Shown here: positions 1 to 8,694 of the stretch, in pieces | Numbering within the stretch: the first letter of the stretch is position 1 | How the letters are laid out: each line of letters starts with the position of its first letter | Origin: Gorillibacterium timonense | GTDB taxonomy: Bacteria > Bacillota > Bacilli > Paenibacillales > NBRC-103111 | Length of the DNA: 64,000 nt | Assembly: GCF_001457415.1 (NCBI RefSeq) | Contig: NZ_LN881723.1 | Span: 405,246 to 469,245 of the forward strand | Direction: 5' to 3' | Made by a program: the position numbers and the translations under genes | Notes under the pieces: model-generated | Seen by the model: only the letters and a program-made list of their open reading frames with translations | The model's database searches: none | Told to the model about the DNA's origin: nothing

Positions 1-1236
1 GATTCTCACAAGTGCGGTGATGAGCAGAGCTCCCAGATAGAGCATAAAGCCGTGAACCAGCAGTCGGAGAAGCGTATATCCATAAGCATCCTCATAAAGG
101 GACAAGCGTGTATAGGCAGAGCCGAGCATGACGAGGGTACAGCCCACGAGCAAACTGAGCAGCACCTTGCGCAGCCGATCGAGACCCGCGCTTCCCGGGC
201 GAACTACGTGAAGGCCGATCAACAGAATGCCCAGGTTGATCAGAGCTACCAGCACCAGCTGAGCGAAGCCCTGCCGGGCATAATCCGCATAATTGACGCC
301 GTCCGGAAGCAGCCCTTGCGCCGCTCCAAACAGGTAGGTGAACTGGACGAAGGCAAACAGCACATACAAAGCGTTCATGCACACCAGGAAAGTAGCTGCG
401 GCCAGCGGATCGAGCCGGAACGGCTCGGACAGCCGTGCCCCTGGTCTTGGTTTAAGCGGATCTGCGGACAGCTCCCCGCTATGTACCGTTTGGAGCTCTC
501 GATCCATTCGATTATGCGAATCACCCAACCGATCCACAACAAGCGCCCATAAAAAGCAGAACGTATATAGAGCGATGACCAAAGCGAATAGAAGCCGGGC
601 AATCCCTTCGCCTATCGAGATCTTTTGCAAGGTGTCTGGAATCCAGCTGATCCAGGAGAGAAAAATACGGTCAGCAGAAGCCAGCAACAGGAGCGAGATG
701 AACAGAACCGGCAAGGCCATGAGGATTCCAAGTGCGACAGGGCGCAGCCGCTTCGCGGTTGGACTATCCAGCTTCTTGACCTTCAGGCGGTCCGATAGGA
801 GCCGGAACGGAACCGGAAGCCGCTCCAAGGGAGCGCCAACGCCCGCATAGGCAATCGCTCCGATCCAGCCGCCGGTTTCTCTGCGCGGGGCTGTTCCCTG
901 CCTCATAAGAATCGGGTGTAGCACGAGAAGCACGGAGAGTGCGGGAACATTGAGCACCCGGAACAACTCGTTGTCATAAAACAGGTAAGGCAATGTCAGC
1001 AAGGCCACGAAGATCAGCGGCGCATAGAGCAGAATTGGATGGCTCTTAAGCGGCTCTCCTCGTTCGGTCTTTCCCTTGCTGAAGCAAAGAAACAATCCGT
1101 AGTAAGAGGTAACCATAACCGGCACCGATGCGCCTAAGGTTTGGTCGACTAACAGGTATTGGATCAAAGCTCCAAACAGCAGGACAAGCAGACCCCAGAG
1201 CGGGGCTTCTTCTTTGTGCAAGGATAGATCGTTCAA
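1..1236 (-). CDS. DUF4173-family membrane protein, 3' end cut by the window edge
   Basis: The frame is open from a TTG at 1236 to the left edge, giving 412 codons without a stop. The TTG is preceded by an AAGGAGGG ribosome site at about 7 bases. The product is mostly hydrophobic, with many probable membrane spans (for example FVALLTLPYLF and LFISLLLLAS). A conserved late block reads FVQFTYLFG, then NYADYARQGF, which I associate with the DUF4153/DUF4173 family of uncharacterised integral membrane proteins. Its function is unknown. It is divergent from the SgrR-like gene and the two share a 138-base intergenic region. ORFs on the other strand here are shadows. The C-terminus is outside the window. 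Confidence 0.75.
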   Translation of the reverse strand, partial: MNDLSLHKEEAPLWGLLVLLFGALIQYLLVDQTLGASVPVMVTSYYGLFLCFSKGKTERGEPLKSHPILLYAPLIFVALLTLPYLFYDNELFRVLNVPALSVLLVLHPILMRQGTAPRRETGGWIGAIAYAGVGAPLERLPVPFRLLSDRLKVKKLDSPTAKRLRPVALGILMALPVLFISLLLLASADRIFLSWISWIPDTLQKISIGEGIARLLFALVIALYTFCFLWALVVDRLGDSHNRMDRELQTVHSGELSADPLKPRPGARLSEPFRLDPLAAATFLVCMNALYVLFAFVQFTYLFGAAQGLLPDGVNYADYARQGFAQLVLVALINLGILLIGLHVVRPGSAGLDRLRKVLLSLLVGCTLVMLGSAYTRLSLYEDAYGYTLLRLLVHGFMLYLGALLITALVRI

Positions 1237-1374
1237 GGGATGCACCCTCCTTAACCGAATTTGATCGTTGTGTCCTCTCTCTTTTCATTGTATCCTCAAA
1301 AATAAGAAGAAAAAGTGCAAGTTTTAAACTGGAAATTTCATATTAATGATTTAAAGGAGCGTGTAACCCGTCCC

Positions 1375-3177
1375 ATGAAGCTGCGCAAGCAATTCGGAGA
1401 GCTTCGAAGCCGTTTTCAATCGGTTCCGGAGCATACTCCGCTGGAAATTACCACGGCAGAGCTGGCGGAAATGCTGCAATGCACCCCGCGTACGATGATC
1501 ACTCTCCTGCAGAGGATGCAGGAGGAAGGCTGGCTGAGCTGGGTGCCAAAGAGAGGGCGGGCGAACCGGTCGGAGCTCGTCTTTACCGTTCCGCTTCAAC
1601 GGGTCATTCTGGAAGAAGCCGAGGAACTGGTGGAAAAGAACAATATGCAGGCGGCGTTGGAGCTGCTCCGCTCCACAGAGATGGGGCCGGGGTCCCTCAC
1701 CCAGGAATGGCTGGCTCGGCAGTTTGGCGTCCAAACCGTGCGGGACGGACACCGCCGCTCCGACATGCTGCGTTTCCCGCTGCCGCAAATCATCCATACG
1801 CTCGACCCGGCGAAGATTCTCTTCTCGGGAGAGTCCCATCTGGTTCAACAGCTGTTCGACGGGCTCGTTCGCTCGGACAGCAAGGGCGGCCTACACCCTC
1901 ATGCAGCTCACGCTTGGGAGGCGGATTCCGGGCGGACCCAGTGGACCTTTTACCTGCGCAAAGGCATTCGGTTTCAGCATGGCCGGGAGCTCACGTCCGA
2001 GGATGTCCGCTATACGCTGGATAGACTCATCCGCCTCGCTCCCCACGGGTTATTCAGCTGGGTTTATCGCGGGATCGAAAAGATGGAAACGCCCGATGAA
2101 TATACCGTGCGAATCAAGCTGGATCGGCCGAACGAGCTGTTTCCCGCTTTTCTTGCCAGCAGCCGTGCTTCGCTTGTACCAAAGGATCTATGCGAGGAGC
2201 TCGGAGACCAATTCGGTCAGCATCCGACCGGAACAGGACCGTACCGGCTTGCCGAGCGATATGGGGATGTCTGGAGCCTGGTGGCATTCGAGGATTATTT
2301 TCAGGGGAGGGGGTTCTTGGATCGGATCGAAGTCTGGACCTTCTCGGAAGAAAAGCTGCGACTCCAGTCGGTACCGGCGCCTTCCTTTCAGCTCATGCAC
2401 AATGTCCGCCTGCCCGAGAGAGAAGCCGGAAGCTGGCAGGAAATCCGCCAAACCGGCATGACCTGCAAGTTTCTGACGGTGCCGCACAAGCCGGAAGGTG
2501 TCCTGACGGATCCGGTGCTCCGCGCCGCATTCAACCGGCTGCTGAACCGGGAGCTGCTGCTCGAACGGCTCTCGGGTGACGTCGTGGACAGCGTGGACAG
2601 CTTCTGGCCGGTGCGAACCATCGGGGAAGCGAATGCCGTTTGTCGGGAGGAAGGGAATGCATGTGGCTCGGAGGACCCGAAGCTCGGTATGGAACCTGGC
2701 CTGCCCCCGCTGAAGCTGATCACGATTCCGGAATATGAGAAGGACGCCAAGCTCATCCGTGAGGTTTGCGCCGAAGTCGGCGTTTCCATAGAGCTAGAGT
2801 TGCTTTCAGCAGAAGATTTCAATAGCGAGAAACGGCTCACCGCCGATCTTCTCTTGTTTGCCGTAACCCTGGATGAACAACGAGAACTCCGGCTGATCGA
2901 CCTGTTCACAAGCATCCGCCAGCATGCGGATCACGAGCTCGGACGAGAAATGACAAGTTTGATGAACGAGATTCGCTGCGAGGTGGACCCGGAGATCCGC
3001 ATTGATCTCTTTCTGGAGATCGAGGAGCTTCTGGACCAAAGCCACACCCTTTTGTTTCTCTATCGAAAAAGCCTCAAAACCGCCTTTCATCCGTCCATTC
3101 GCGGAGTCTCCCTGGAATCCCTGGGCTGGGTCCGGTTCCGCGACATCTGGTTTACGGATAAGAAGGACTGGCTTTGA
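1375..3177 (+). CDS. SgrR-like transcriptional regulator with peptide/sugar-binding domain
   Basis: The 600-residue product joins an N-terminal winged helix (residues about 1-80, ITTAELAEMLQCTPRTM) to an extracellular solute-binding protein family 5 domain (from about residue 140). Typical family-5 segments are VQQLFDGLVR, WTFYLRKGIRF, SEDVRYTLDRL and HPTGTGPYRL. There is no signal peptide, so it is cytoplasmic, as in SgrR/YbaE proteins, which use the binding-protein fold as a ligand sensor. I prefer ATG 1375 to the GTG at 1315 because the family usually starts directly at the LRxxFxxLR helix. AAGGAG lies rather far upstream (about 15 bases). The ligand and targets are unknown. Confidence 0.8.
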   Translation: MKLRKQFGELRSRFQSVPEHTPLEITTAELAEMLQCTPRTMITLLQRMQEEGWLSWVPKRGRANRSELVFTVPLQRVILEEAEELVEKNNMQAALELLRSTEMGPGSLTQEWLARQFGVQTVRDGHRRSDMLRFPLPQIIHTLDPAKILFSGESHLVQQLFDGLVRSDSKGGLHPHAAHAWEADSGRTQWTFYLRKGIRFQHGRELTSEDVRYTLDRLIRLAPHGLFSWVYRGIEKMETPDEYTVRIKLDRPNELFPAFLASSRASLVPKDLCEELGDQFGQHPTGTGPYRLAERYGDVWSLVAFEDYFQGRGFLDRIEVWTFSEEKLRLQSVPAPSFQLMHNVRLPEREAGSWQEIRQTGMTCKFLTVPHKPEGVLTDPVLRAAFNRLLNRELLLERLSGDVVDSVDSFWPVRTIGEANAVCREEGNACGSEDPKLGMEPGLPPLKLITIPEYEKDAKLIREVCAEVGVSIELELLSAEDFNSEKRLTADLLLFAVTLDEQRELRLIDLFTSIRQHADHELGREMTSLMNEIRCEVDPEIRIDLFLEIEELLDQSHTLLFLYRKSLKTAFHPSIRGVSLESLGWVRFRDIWFTDKKDWL

Positions 3178-3234
3178 GGCTGCTCGGATGATTCGAATGA
3201 TTTGAATCGTTAGAGGATCTTGATAATCTACAGC

Positions 3235-4485
3235 TTACTCGGCAGCAGCGGCTTCCGCTTGTCGGGATAAGCGAGGCAAGGTCAAAGCAAACCATACGAA
3301 TGCGGCGAGAATGAATCCGGCTAACAGCAAGTAGATGAACTGCAGCGAGACGGTTCCCGGATACAGCAGCGAAATCAAACCGAGCGTAATCGATTGGCCG
3401 AGCATGAGCACCGGATCGTTCCAAGCGGTCACCCTGCCCATCATGGTGGGCTCGACGATGCTCGGAATCCAACCGCCGATGGCCACATTGATCGGAGCGA
3501 TGATGAGCCCCAGCAGCAGGACGAGGCTGAGATACAACCAAGGATTGTCGATAAAGCTGAGGACGATGATGAACCCTCCGGTGAAGAATAGCGCTACGAT
3601 CATCGTCCAATGCGGTTTAAACCGTTTTACGACCATGGGAGCAAGTGCGCTTCCGATCAAGAGCCCGATCCCGAGAAAGACGGCGAAGAGCGACGAGAAG
3701 GTTTTATAAGCATCGCCAGCGAGCTTGTATTTCATCGTGAACATGGGTAGAACCGCGAACCCTCCGTTCATAAACCCGAAGAGGAAGAATCCGCCGATGA
3801 GGGACAGCAGAAGCTTGTTGCGAAGCACATACGCAAGCCCCGCCCGAAAGTCCAGCAGAACGCTCTTTATTCCGAGCTCCCGCCATACGGCCGGGCCTCC
3901 CGGTTGCTTGACGGCTGCCGGAAACGCACAGGTCTCAAGCAGGAGGCCCGCAATGAGAAACCCTGCAGCATCGATGCCGACCGCTCCGTAGATCCCGATC
4001 GTCGTATAGGCGACTGCGCCGAGACCGACTCCGAAGAGCATGAACACCCCGAAGAGCATCTGGTTTAATCCTGAGGCCGTGACATATTGCTTTTCCTCCA
4101 AAATCCCTTGAAGCAGAGCGGTTTCCGCAGGTGCATAAAACTTCGCAACCGCACTGCGCAGAAACAGAATCACGAAGATAAGCGGCAAAACACCGACGAG
4201 GATAGCTCCGATCAGAACGGCGGTCAGCCCAAGGCGAATCCAGTTGCTGTTGGCCGCAATCCGCTGCCGGTCGAAGCGATCCGCCAATACCCCGACGAGA
4301 AAGAATACCAAGAGTGTAGGCAGCGAATACATCAGCTCCGCCAGAGAAGCATAGCGGGGCTGTGAGGCAAAATGATCCAGCAGATAGAAGGCGAAGGCCA
4401 TCGTTCCGATGATCGTGCTGAGCTGGGAAGCGAAGGAAGCGGCGAACAGGCGAACAAACAAGCGATTGCGGAATAAGTCTCTCAT
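3235..4485 (-). CDS. MFS transporter, probable drug efflux
   Basis: The 416-residue protein has about 12 hydrophobic segments and the major facilitator motif GVLADRFDRQRI (motif A) between spans 2 and 3, with a second half containing GLIIAPINVAIGGWIPS. The layout fits the MFS_3/BtlA-type exporters that often carry macrolides or other small molecules. It starts three bases downstream of the TetR gene's stop on the same strand, so the two are almost certainly cotranscribed, which suggests ligand-induced efflux. The substrate cannot be told from sequence. Confidence 0.85.
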   Translation of the reverse strand: MRDLFRNRLFVRLFAASFASQLSTIIGTMAFAFYLLDHFASQPRYASLAELMYSLPTLLVFFLVGVLADRFDRQRIAANSNWIRLGLTAVLIGAILVGVLPLIFVILFLRSAVAKFYAPAETALLQGILEEKQYVTASGLNQMLFGVFMLFGVGLGAVAYTTIGIYGAVGIDAAGFLIAGLLLETCAFPAAVKQPGGPAVWRELGIKSVLLDFRAGLAYVLRNKLLLSLIGGFFLFGFMNGGFAVLPMFTMKYKLAGDAYKTFSSLFAVFLGIGLLIGSALAPMVVKRFKPHWTMIVALFFTGGFIIVLSFIDNPWLYLSLVLLLGLIIAPINVAIGGWIPSIVEPTMMGRVTAWNDPVLMLGQSITLGLISLLYPGTVSLQFIYLLLAGFILAAFVWFALTLPRLSRQAEAAAAE

Positions 4486-4488
4486 GGA

Positions 4489-5112
4489 TTACTCTTCCTC
4501 CCTATTCTTCACTTGGAGCAGGTGATGGAGCATCATACTGAACCCTGCCGCTTGCTCGGATACCTTCAGAGGGCCTGTTCCAATAATCAGACTGTCGATA
4601 TGCACGCCTTCGCTGACACTGACAATCATCCGGGCGATCGTATCCACAGGCAGCAAGGGCTGGAACTCTCCACGCTCGACTCCTTTATTCAAAAAGGCGG
4701 AAACAAATGCAACAACCCGTTCATATCGCTTCTCCTGCACCCTTCGCTTTTCTTCATTCCTACCTTTATCCAGGTAATACTCCATCAAGGCTATGGTTAA
4801 GGAATCTTCAACCTCAGAAGCTCCCATCTGCCCAAGCAGCTGCTCAATCGCCTGCCAAGCCGCCCCGCCCCCCGCGATCGCCTGCTCGAAGAAGCGCTCA
4901 TCCCGCTCGTCGATCTGATCCAGGATTGCGTGCAGCATCTCCTCTGTACTGCCGAAGTAAAGATAGACACCGCCCCGGCTTAAGCCGGATTCTTCCACCA
5001 CATCCTTCATCGTTGCCGCTCGGTACCCCACTCGACCGAACACCTTCTGCGCCGCTTGCAGAATCAGCTGACGTTTGTCCTCACGGCGCTCCTCCGTTAT
5101 TTTTGGAGACAT
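4489..5112 (-). CDS. TetR/AcrR-family repressor of the adjacent MFS gene
   Basis: The 207-residue protein has an N-terminal TetR helix-turn-helix (residues about 12-58; AAQKVFGRVGYRAATMKDV, then SRGGVYLYF) followed by an all-helical ligand domain. I chose the ATG at 5112 (MSPKITEERR) because the upstream in-frame start at 5142 would lie inside the first operator. Its gene leads the efflux operon. Two inverted-repeat operators just upstream overlap the promoter, which indicates autorepression together with the exporter. Confidence 0.85.
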   Translation of the reverse strand: MSPKITEERREDKRQLILQAAQKVFGRVGYRAATMKDVVEESGLSRGGVYLYFGSTEEMLHAILDQIDERDERFFEQAIAGGGAAWQAIEQLLGQMGASEVEDSLTIALMEYYLDKGRNEEKRRVQEKRYERVVAFVSAFLNKGVERGEFQPLLPVDTIARMIVSVSEGVHIDSLIIGTGPLKVSEQAAGFSMMLHHLLQVKNREEE

Positions 5113-5136
5113 GGTACTCACCCCGCACCTATAAAA

Positions 5137-5174
5137 TGACACTCATGTCATTATAATAAATGACAGGAGTGTCG
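5137..5174 (-). promoter_or_regulatory. Twin TetR operator overlapping the tetR-MFS promoter
   Basis: Two related inverted repeats are separated by ten AT-rich bases: TGACACTCATGTCA at 5137-5150 and TGACAGGAGTGTCG at 5161-5174. On the minus strand TATTAT/TATAAT-like -10 hexamers fall between them. A TTTACA -35 candidate lies just upstream of the second repeat. Binding at either repeat would block RNA polymerase. Confidence 0.7.
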
Positions 5175-5312
5175 TTGTAAAGCATTTTCCATATGTTAGG
5201 GGCGCTAAGCTTTGATTAGCCATTTTGACATGCAGTTCTCAGCCACGATGCGATGCCCTGTTCCACTTATAACGCTACTAATCAGCTGGGCGTACCGTTT
5301 GGACCGTTCCGT

Positions 5313-5774
5313 TCACTCTTTGTTCCAACCGAAGCTGGTAAACCATTTTCCGCTCAGCGTATTATCAAGAGCCTTTCGGACGTACGGGATGACATTCGGC
5401 GGTAATTCGTCTTTATGTACCCAGCGCAATTCATCGCATTTGTCTGGCTCTTTATTCTGAATTTCGCCCTTCCAGCTCGAACAGTTCAAGAAGAAATCGA
5501 TCCGCTCTTCATCCGATCTCCGGTGCATCACACCTGCTACTTCGAGGTTATCCGGTTCAATGACAATGCCGGCCTCTTCCCAGGCTTCACGGATCATTGC
5601 GGCCTTCACCTCTTCCTCACCATCCAAATGCCCTGCGACTACGCTGTAGTTGCCATCCTCGTAGCCGGTTTGAAATCTTCGTAACAGAAGAATCTCTTCT
5701 CCGCGCCATAAAAACAAATGAACCGCGCAGGGCACCCTGTGCCGCTTACGCAGTTCTGCTTGATCGCTCGCCAT
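5313..5774 (-). CDS. Nudix hydrolase
   Basis: The 153-residue protein contains a full Nudix box (GHLDGEE, then REAWEEAG) at about residues 55-77, which binds the catalytic magnesium in nucleoside-diphosphate-X hydrolases. The start at 5774 (MASDQAEL) is set by AGGAGG seven bases upstream; a longer in-frame start at 5801 would run through that site. The substrate is not predictable. A decayed stretch resembling two parts of this gene lies directly upstream at 5821-5930. Confidence 0.85.
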   Translation of the reverse strand: MASDQAELRKRHRVPCAVHLFLWRGEEILLLRRFQTGYEDGNYSVVAGHLDGEEEVKAAMIREAWEEAGIVIEPDNLEVAGVMHRRSDEERIDFFLNCSSWKGEIQNKEPDKCDELRWVHKDELPPNVIPYVRKALDNTLSGKWFTSFGWNKE

Positions 5775-5820
5775 GTGAATCCCTCCTGCTCTGCACATCA
5801 ATTATCCTTAATGCTGACAG

Positions 5821-5930
5821 TGCTAGCCTTCTCACAGGCTTCACGGATCACCGCATCCCATAGAACCGGATATTATCACAGCGAACCGACTTCATCCGTT
5901 TCTCGAAGCTGGTTTGAAATCTGTGGCTCG
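5821..5930 (-). pseudogene. Decayed fragment of a second Nudix gene
   Basis: Minus-strand reading in mixed frames gives RFQTSFEK and, further on, AVIREACEKAS. The first resembles RRFQTGYED and the second resembles AAMIREAWEEAG of the intact Nudix gene at 5313-5774. They occur in the same order but with the DNA between them unrelated or shortened, and the frame is broken by stops. The nucleotide match is best at 5835-5851 and 5908-5920. It looks like the remains of a tandem Nudix copy. Confidence 0.5.
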
Positions 5931-5932
5931 AT

Positions 5933-6697
5933 TTAGACTCTCGCCGGGTCCCCTTTGAACGCGACGAAAAAAGCTCTTTCCGTCTCCTGACTCACCGGGT
6001 TCCAGGTGAAATCGGAATAGAGATCGACTCGGCTGAAGCCGGCTTTGAGCAGCTCCAATCGCAGCCAATCCAAGGGATAAGCCCGCTGCTCATGGGTCTC
6101 CTCAATCCGGATGAACCGATCGCTCTTCTCCTCTTGGGCGAAGATCGTCAGATCATGCGTGATCGTCATCGTCTCTTCTTCCAGGTCGCAATACCAGAGA
6201 TAAGCGACATCCTCCTCGTTGAGGAGAAAGGGCTGTTCCTCCGCATAAATGCGGTAGCGATGCTCCGTGTTCACATCAAAGATGAACAAGCCACCCGGAG
6301 CAAGCCCTTCCCAGGTCGCCCGAAAAGCAGCGGCGATGCCATCCTCTTCGGTCAAGTAATTCAAGCAGTCGCAGAGAGAGAGCACGGCATCGACCTTACC
6401 CGGCAGCTCCCATTCGCGCATGTCCTGTTCGAGCCAGGTAATCCCGGCCAGTCCTTTGCTCTCGGCCTTCCGCCGTGCCATTGCCAGCATGTCGGCGGAC
6501 AGGTCGATCCCTGTAACCGGATAGCCGCGCTCCGCAAGCGGTAGAGAGAGCGTCCCCGTCCCGCAGCCGAGATCGACTACTTGCGAGGGTTGAATCCCGT
6601 ACAGCCTCCAGCACTCCTCTACGAAGGCCAGCCAGTCGCTGTAAGGCATGTCTTCCATAAGCCGGTCATATACCGAAGCAAAATGTCCATACGCCAC
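5933..6697 (-). CDS. yqeM: YqeM-type SAM-dependent methyltransferase
   Basis: The product of about 254 residues is a class I methyltransferase. The S-adenosylmethionine loop is VVDLGCGTGT at about residues 40-50, followed by TGIDLSADML and WLEQDMREW. The family usually opens with YxxFAxVYDxLM, which matches AYGHFASVYDRLM, so I chose the GTG at 6697, which has GGAGGG about nine bases upstream, over the ATG at 6724. In Bacillus this gene ends the yqe cluster after rsfS. Here cvfB and a terminator separate it from rsfS, so it may have its own promoter. The substrate is unknown. Confidence 0.85.
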   Translation of the reverse strand: MAYGHFASVYDRLMEDMPYSDWLAFVEECWRLYGIQPSQVVDLGCGTGTLSLPLAERGYPVTGIDLSADMLAMARRKAESKGLAGITWLEQDMREWELPGKVDAVLSLCDCLNYLTEEDGIAAAFRATWEGLAPGGLFIFDVNTEHRYRIYAEEQPFLLNEEDVAYLWYCDLEEETMTITHDLTIFAQEEKSDRFIRIEETHEQRAYPLDWLRLELLKAGFSRVDLYSDFTWNPVSQETERAFFVAFKGDPARV

Positions 6698-6728
6698 CCG
6701 GCGTCTCCCTCCAATCGTATGCAAACAC

Positions 6729-6772
6729 GAAAAAGAACGGTCTTCGCCACATCCGCGCTCCGTTCCTTTTTC
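6729..6772 (-). terminator. Terminator downstream of the yqe-cvfB cluster
   Basis: A stem of GGAACGG pairing with CCGTTC, extended by A/T runs on both sides, encloses a loop of about 19 bases and ends on the minus strand in TTTTTC. It lies between the cvfB stop and the yqeM start and should close the upstream cluster. The A/T symmetry means it could act in both directions. Confidence 0.65.
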
Positions 6773-6863
6773 GCCGTAATCAGCAAACGCACATGTTCCG
6801 CATGACAGCTAGTCGCTCATCAGCACGGCTTAACGAACGCCCGCGCCTATTCCTCCGACGAGA

Positions 6864-7778
6864 TTACTCCTGCCGAGTCTCGCTCTCCACAAGCTTTTTC
6901 CCGGCTGCGGTCAGGTACGTCCAGTTCTCGCGCTGTTCGATTAGGCCATCCTTCATGAGCTTGCCGAGCGCTCGCTTGAAGGCTCCCTTGCTGATTCCGA
7001 ACTTGGTCATGATGATATCCGCCTGCGTGCTGTCCGAATAGGGCATCGCTCCGCCCGGACGCGCCTTCAACAGCTCCAGCACCTTGGTGGAATCCTCTTC
7101 GCGGCCTTTTTCCTTGGATTCGCGCATGGACACATTCGCCCGGCCATCCTCGCGAATGAATACGGGGCGGACCTTAACGGCTTCACCCACCCGCAGCATC
7201 CGAGTCCGTTCGCTGGTATGAATCATCCCGATCGCTCCAAAGCCCGCAACCCCGCCATCGATCACGACGAAGGTTCCCATCTGCAGCGGTTTATACACCC
7301 GCGCGTCCAACCATTTGTTCAACCAGGAGGTCGGCGCGGGAATGGACAGCGGGATCAGCTCCTTTTCCCCGGCCAGCTTGGCAACCAACCGGCCTTGCCG
7401 ATCATGCGCCAGCACGACCCATACTCGGTCGCCTTTGAGTGGGCGCAGCTCCACAAGCTCTGGCTGCTCCGAAAAAGGCAGCAGCAGATTGCGTCCGAGC
7501 CCCATATCCAGGAAGGTGCCGATGCGAGGATGGATGTCCACAACCGTGAGAAGCGCCACCTCATTCAAACGAATGAGAGGCTCCTTCATGGTCGCGGAGA
7601 GGCGGTCCTCGGTATCATAATAGAGGAACACCTTCACCGACTCACCCGGCTTGATGTCTCTTGTCTTCTCCGTATAGTGCAGGAGCACCTCACGGGTTCC
7701 GTCCGTGACAAAATAACCGTAAGGCGGTACTTCCTTGGCAACGCGCAGCGTGAGAACCTGCCCCGCTTCTATGGTCAT
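6864..7778 (-). CDS. cvfB: CvfB-family S1 RNA-binding protein
   Basis: The 304-residue protein has the CvfB/YitL layout: tandem S1-like OB folds (LRVAKEVPPYGYFV at the N-terminus, IHPRIGTFLDMGL at about 82-95, GGVAGFGAIGMI in the middle) and a C-terminal winged helix (MTKFGISKGAFKRALGKLMKDGLI). CvfB affects virulence and RNA metabolism in staphylococci; the biochemical role is poorly defined. Its start overlaps the rsfS stop by four bases, so it is translated with the yqe cluster. In Bacillus subtilis it is not in this cluster. Confidence 0.85.
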   Translation of the reverse strand: MTIEAGQVLTLRVAKEVPPYGYFVTDGTREVLLHYTEKTRDIKPGESVKVFLYYDTEDRLSATMKEPLIRLNEVALLTVVDIHPRIGTFLDMGLGRNLLLPFSEQPELVELRPLKGDRVWVVLAHDRQGRLVAKLAGEKELIPLSIPAPTSWLNKWLDARVYKPLQMGTFVVIDGGVAGFGAIGMIHTSERTRMLRVGEAVKVRPVFIREDGRANVSMRESKEKGREEDSTKVLELLKARPGGAMPYSDSTQADIIMTKFGISKGAFKRALGKLMKDGLIEQRENWTYLTAAGKKLVESETRQE

Positions 7779-8116
7779 ACCCGCTCCACCGCTTTAGCGT
7801 CGGACCAAAGCTTTTCGAGCCGGTAATAATCCCGCTCGTCGCGATGAAAGACATGGGCGACTACATCTCCCAGGTCGATCAGCACCCAGCGGGCTTTGTC
7901 CATGCCTTCAAGGCCGCGCACCCGTACGCCGGACGCTTCGGCTTTCTTACGGATTTCCGTTGCAATGGCTTGTACCTGCGTCTCCGAATTCCCGTGGCAG
8001 ATGACAAAGTAATCCGCAATGAGTGAAACCCCTCGGAGATCGAGGGCGATCAGGTCCATCGCTTTCTTGCTGTCCGCGGCATCCCATACGAGATCCAGCA
8101 GTTGTTGTTCGTTCAT
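7775..8116 (-). CDS. rsfS: Ribosome silencing factor RsfS
   Basis: The 113-residue protein matches the RsfS/YqeL/DUF143 family. It binds ribosomal protein L14 on the 50S subunit and prevents subunit joining under starvation. Visible family features are ADYFVICHGNSETQVQAIA and WVLIDLGDVVAHVF. It overlaps yqeK by four bases and cvfB by four bases within the minus-strand cluster. Confidence 0.93.
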   Translation of the reverse strand: MNEQQLLDLVWDAADSKKAMDLIALDLRGVSLIADYFVICHGNSETQVQAIATEIRKKAEASGVRVRGLEGMDKARWVLIDLGDVVAHVFHRDERDYYRLEKLWSDAKAVERV

Positions 8117-8694
8117 CGGTTGTCCCTCCTGTCCCGGATCTCGTCGATCAGGGCGTTTCTCGATAGCAAAGTGAGTGGGTAGATTTTCTCTCCCTTGGTT
8201 AACAAATAGCGCATGGTGGAATCGAAACCGGCGACAAGCGCTTTCTCCACACTCGTCTCCGCGAGCTTACGGATGGCGACCACCTCGGGATAATCCCGGC
8301 CCGGTTCGATGTAATCGGCCAGGCAAACGACCTTTTCCAGCATGGTCATGCCCACTCGGCCCGAGGTATGATAGCGGATGGCGTTCAGCACATCCTCGTC
8401 CTCGATCCCGAACTCCTTGCTCACCACATAAGCTCCCACTGGAGCATGCCAAAGCGGCTTGTCGTACTGCAGCAGCTCGTTCGAAAGCTCGCTCTCCAAC
8501 ACGACGAGCCGCTGCCGTTCCGTCGGCCAATATTTGCAATAATCGTGCAGCAATCCGGCGAGCTCCGCCTTGTCTGGGTCGGCCCCATTCTTCTTCGCCA
8601 GCTCCTTCGCCGATTGCATGACGCCGAGCGTATGTTGCCAGCGTTTCGCCGGCAGCTCCCGACGGACCGCTTCCATCAGTTCTTCACGTCTCAT
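8113..8694 (-). CDS. yqeK: HD-domain phosphohydrolase YqeK (diadenosine tetraphosphatase)
   Basis: The 193-residue protein is an HD-domain hydrolase with the metal-binding set RWQHTLGVMQSA, LLHDYCKYW, LWHAPVGA and IRYHTSGR. YqeK proteins cleave Ap4A symmetrically to two ADP. The gene lies between nadD (11-base overlap) and rsfS (4-base overlap), the standard Bacilli position. Confidence 0.93.
   Translation of the reverse strand: MRREELMEAVRRELPAKRWQHTLGVMQSAKELAKKNGADPDKAELAGLLHDYCKYWPTERQRLVVLESELSNELLQYDKPLWHAPVGAYVVSKEFGIEDEDVLNAIRYHTSGRVGMTMLEKVVCLADYIEPGRDYPEVVAIRKLAETSVEKALVAGFDSTMRYLLTKGEKIYPLTLLSRNALIDEIRDRRDNR

Noticed and set aside
52-850. Two plus-strand frames of 166 and 170 residues
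   Set aside because: Both are antisense to the DUF4173 membrane protein, whose hydrophobic pattern and start are convincing.
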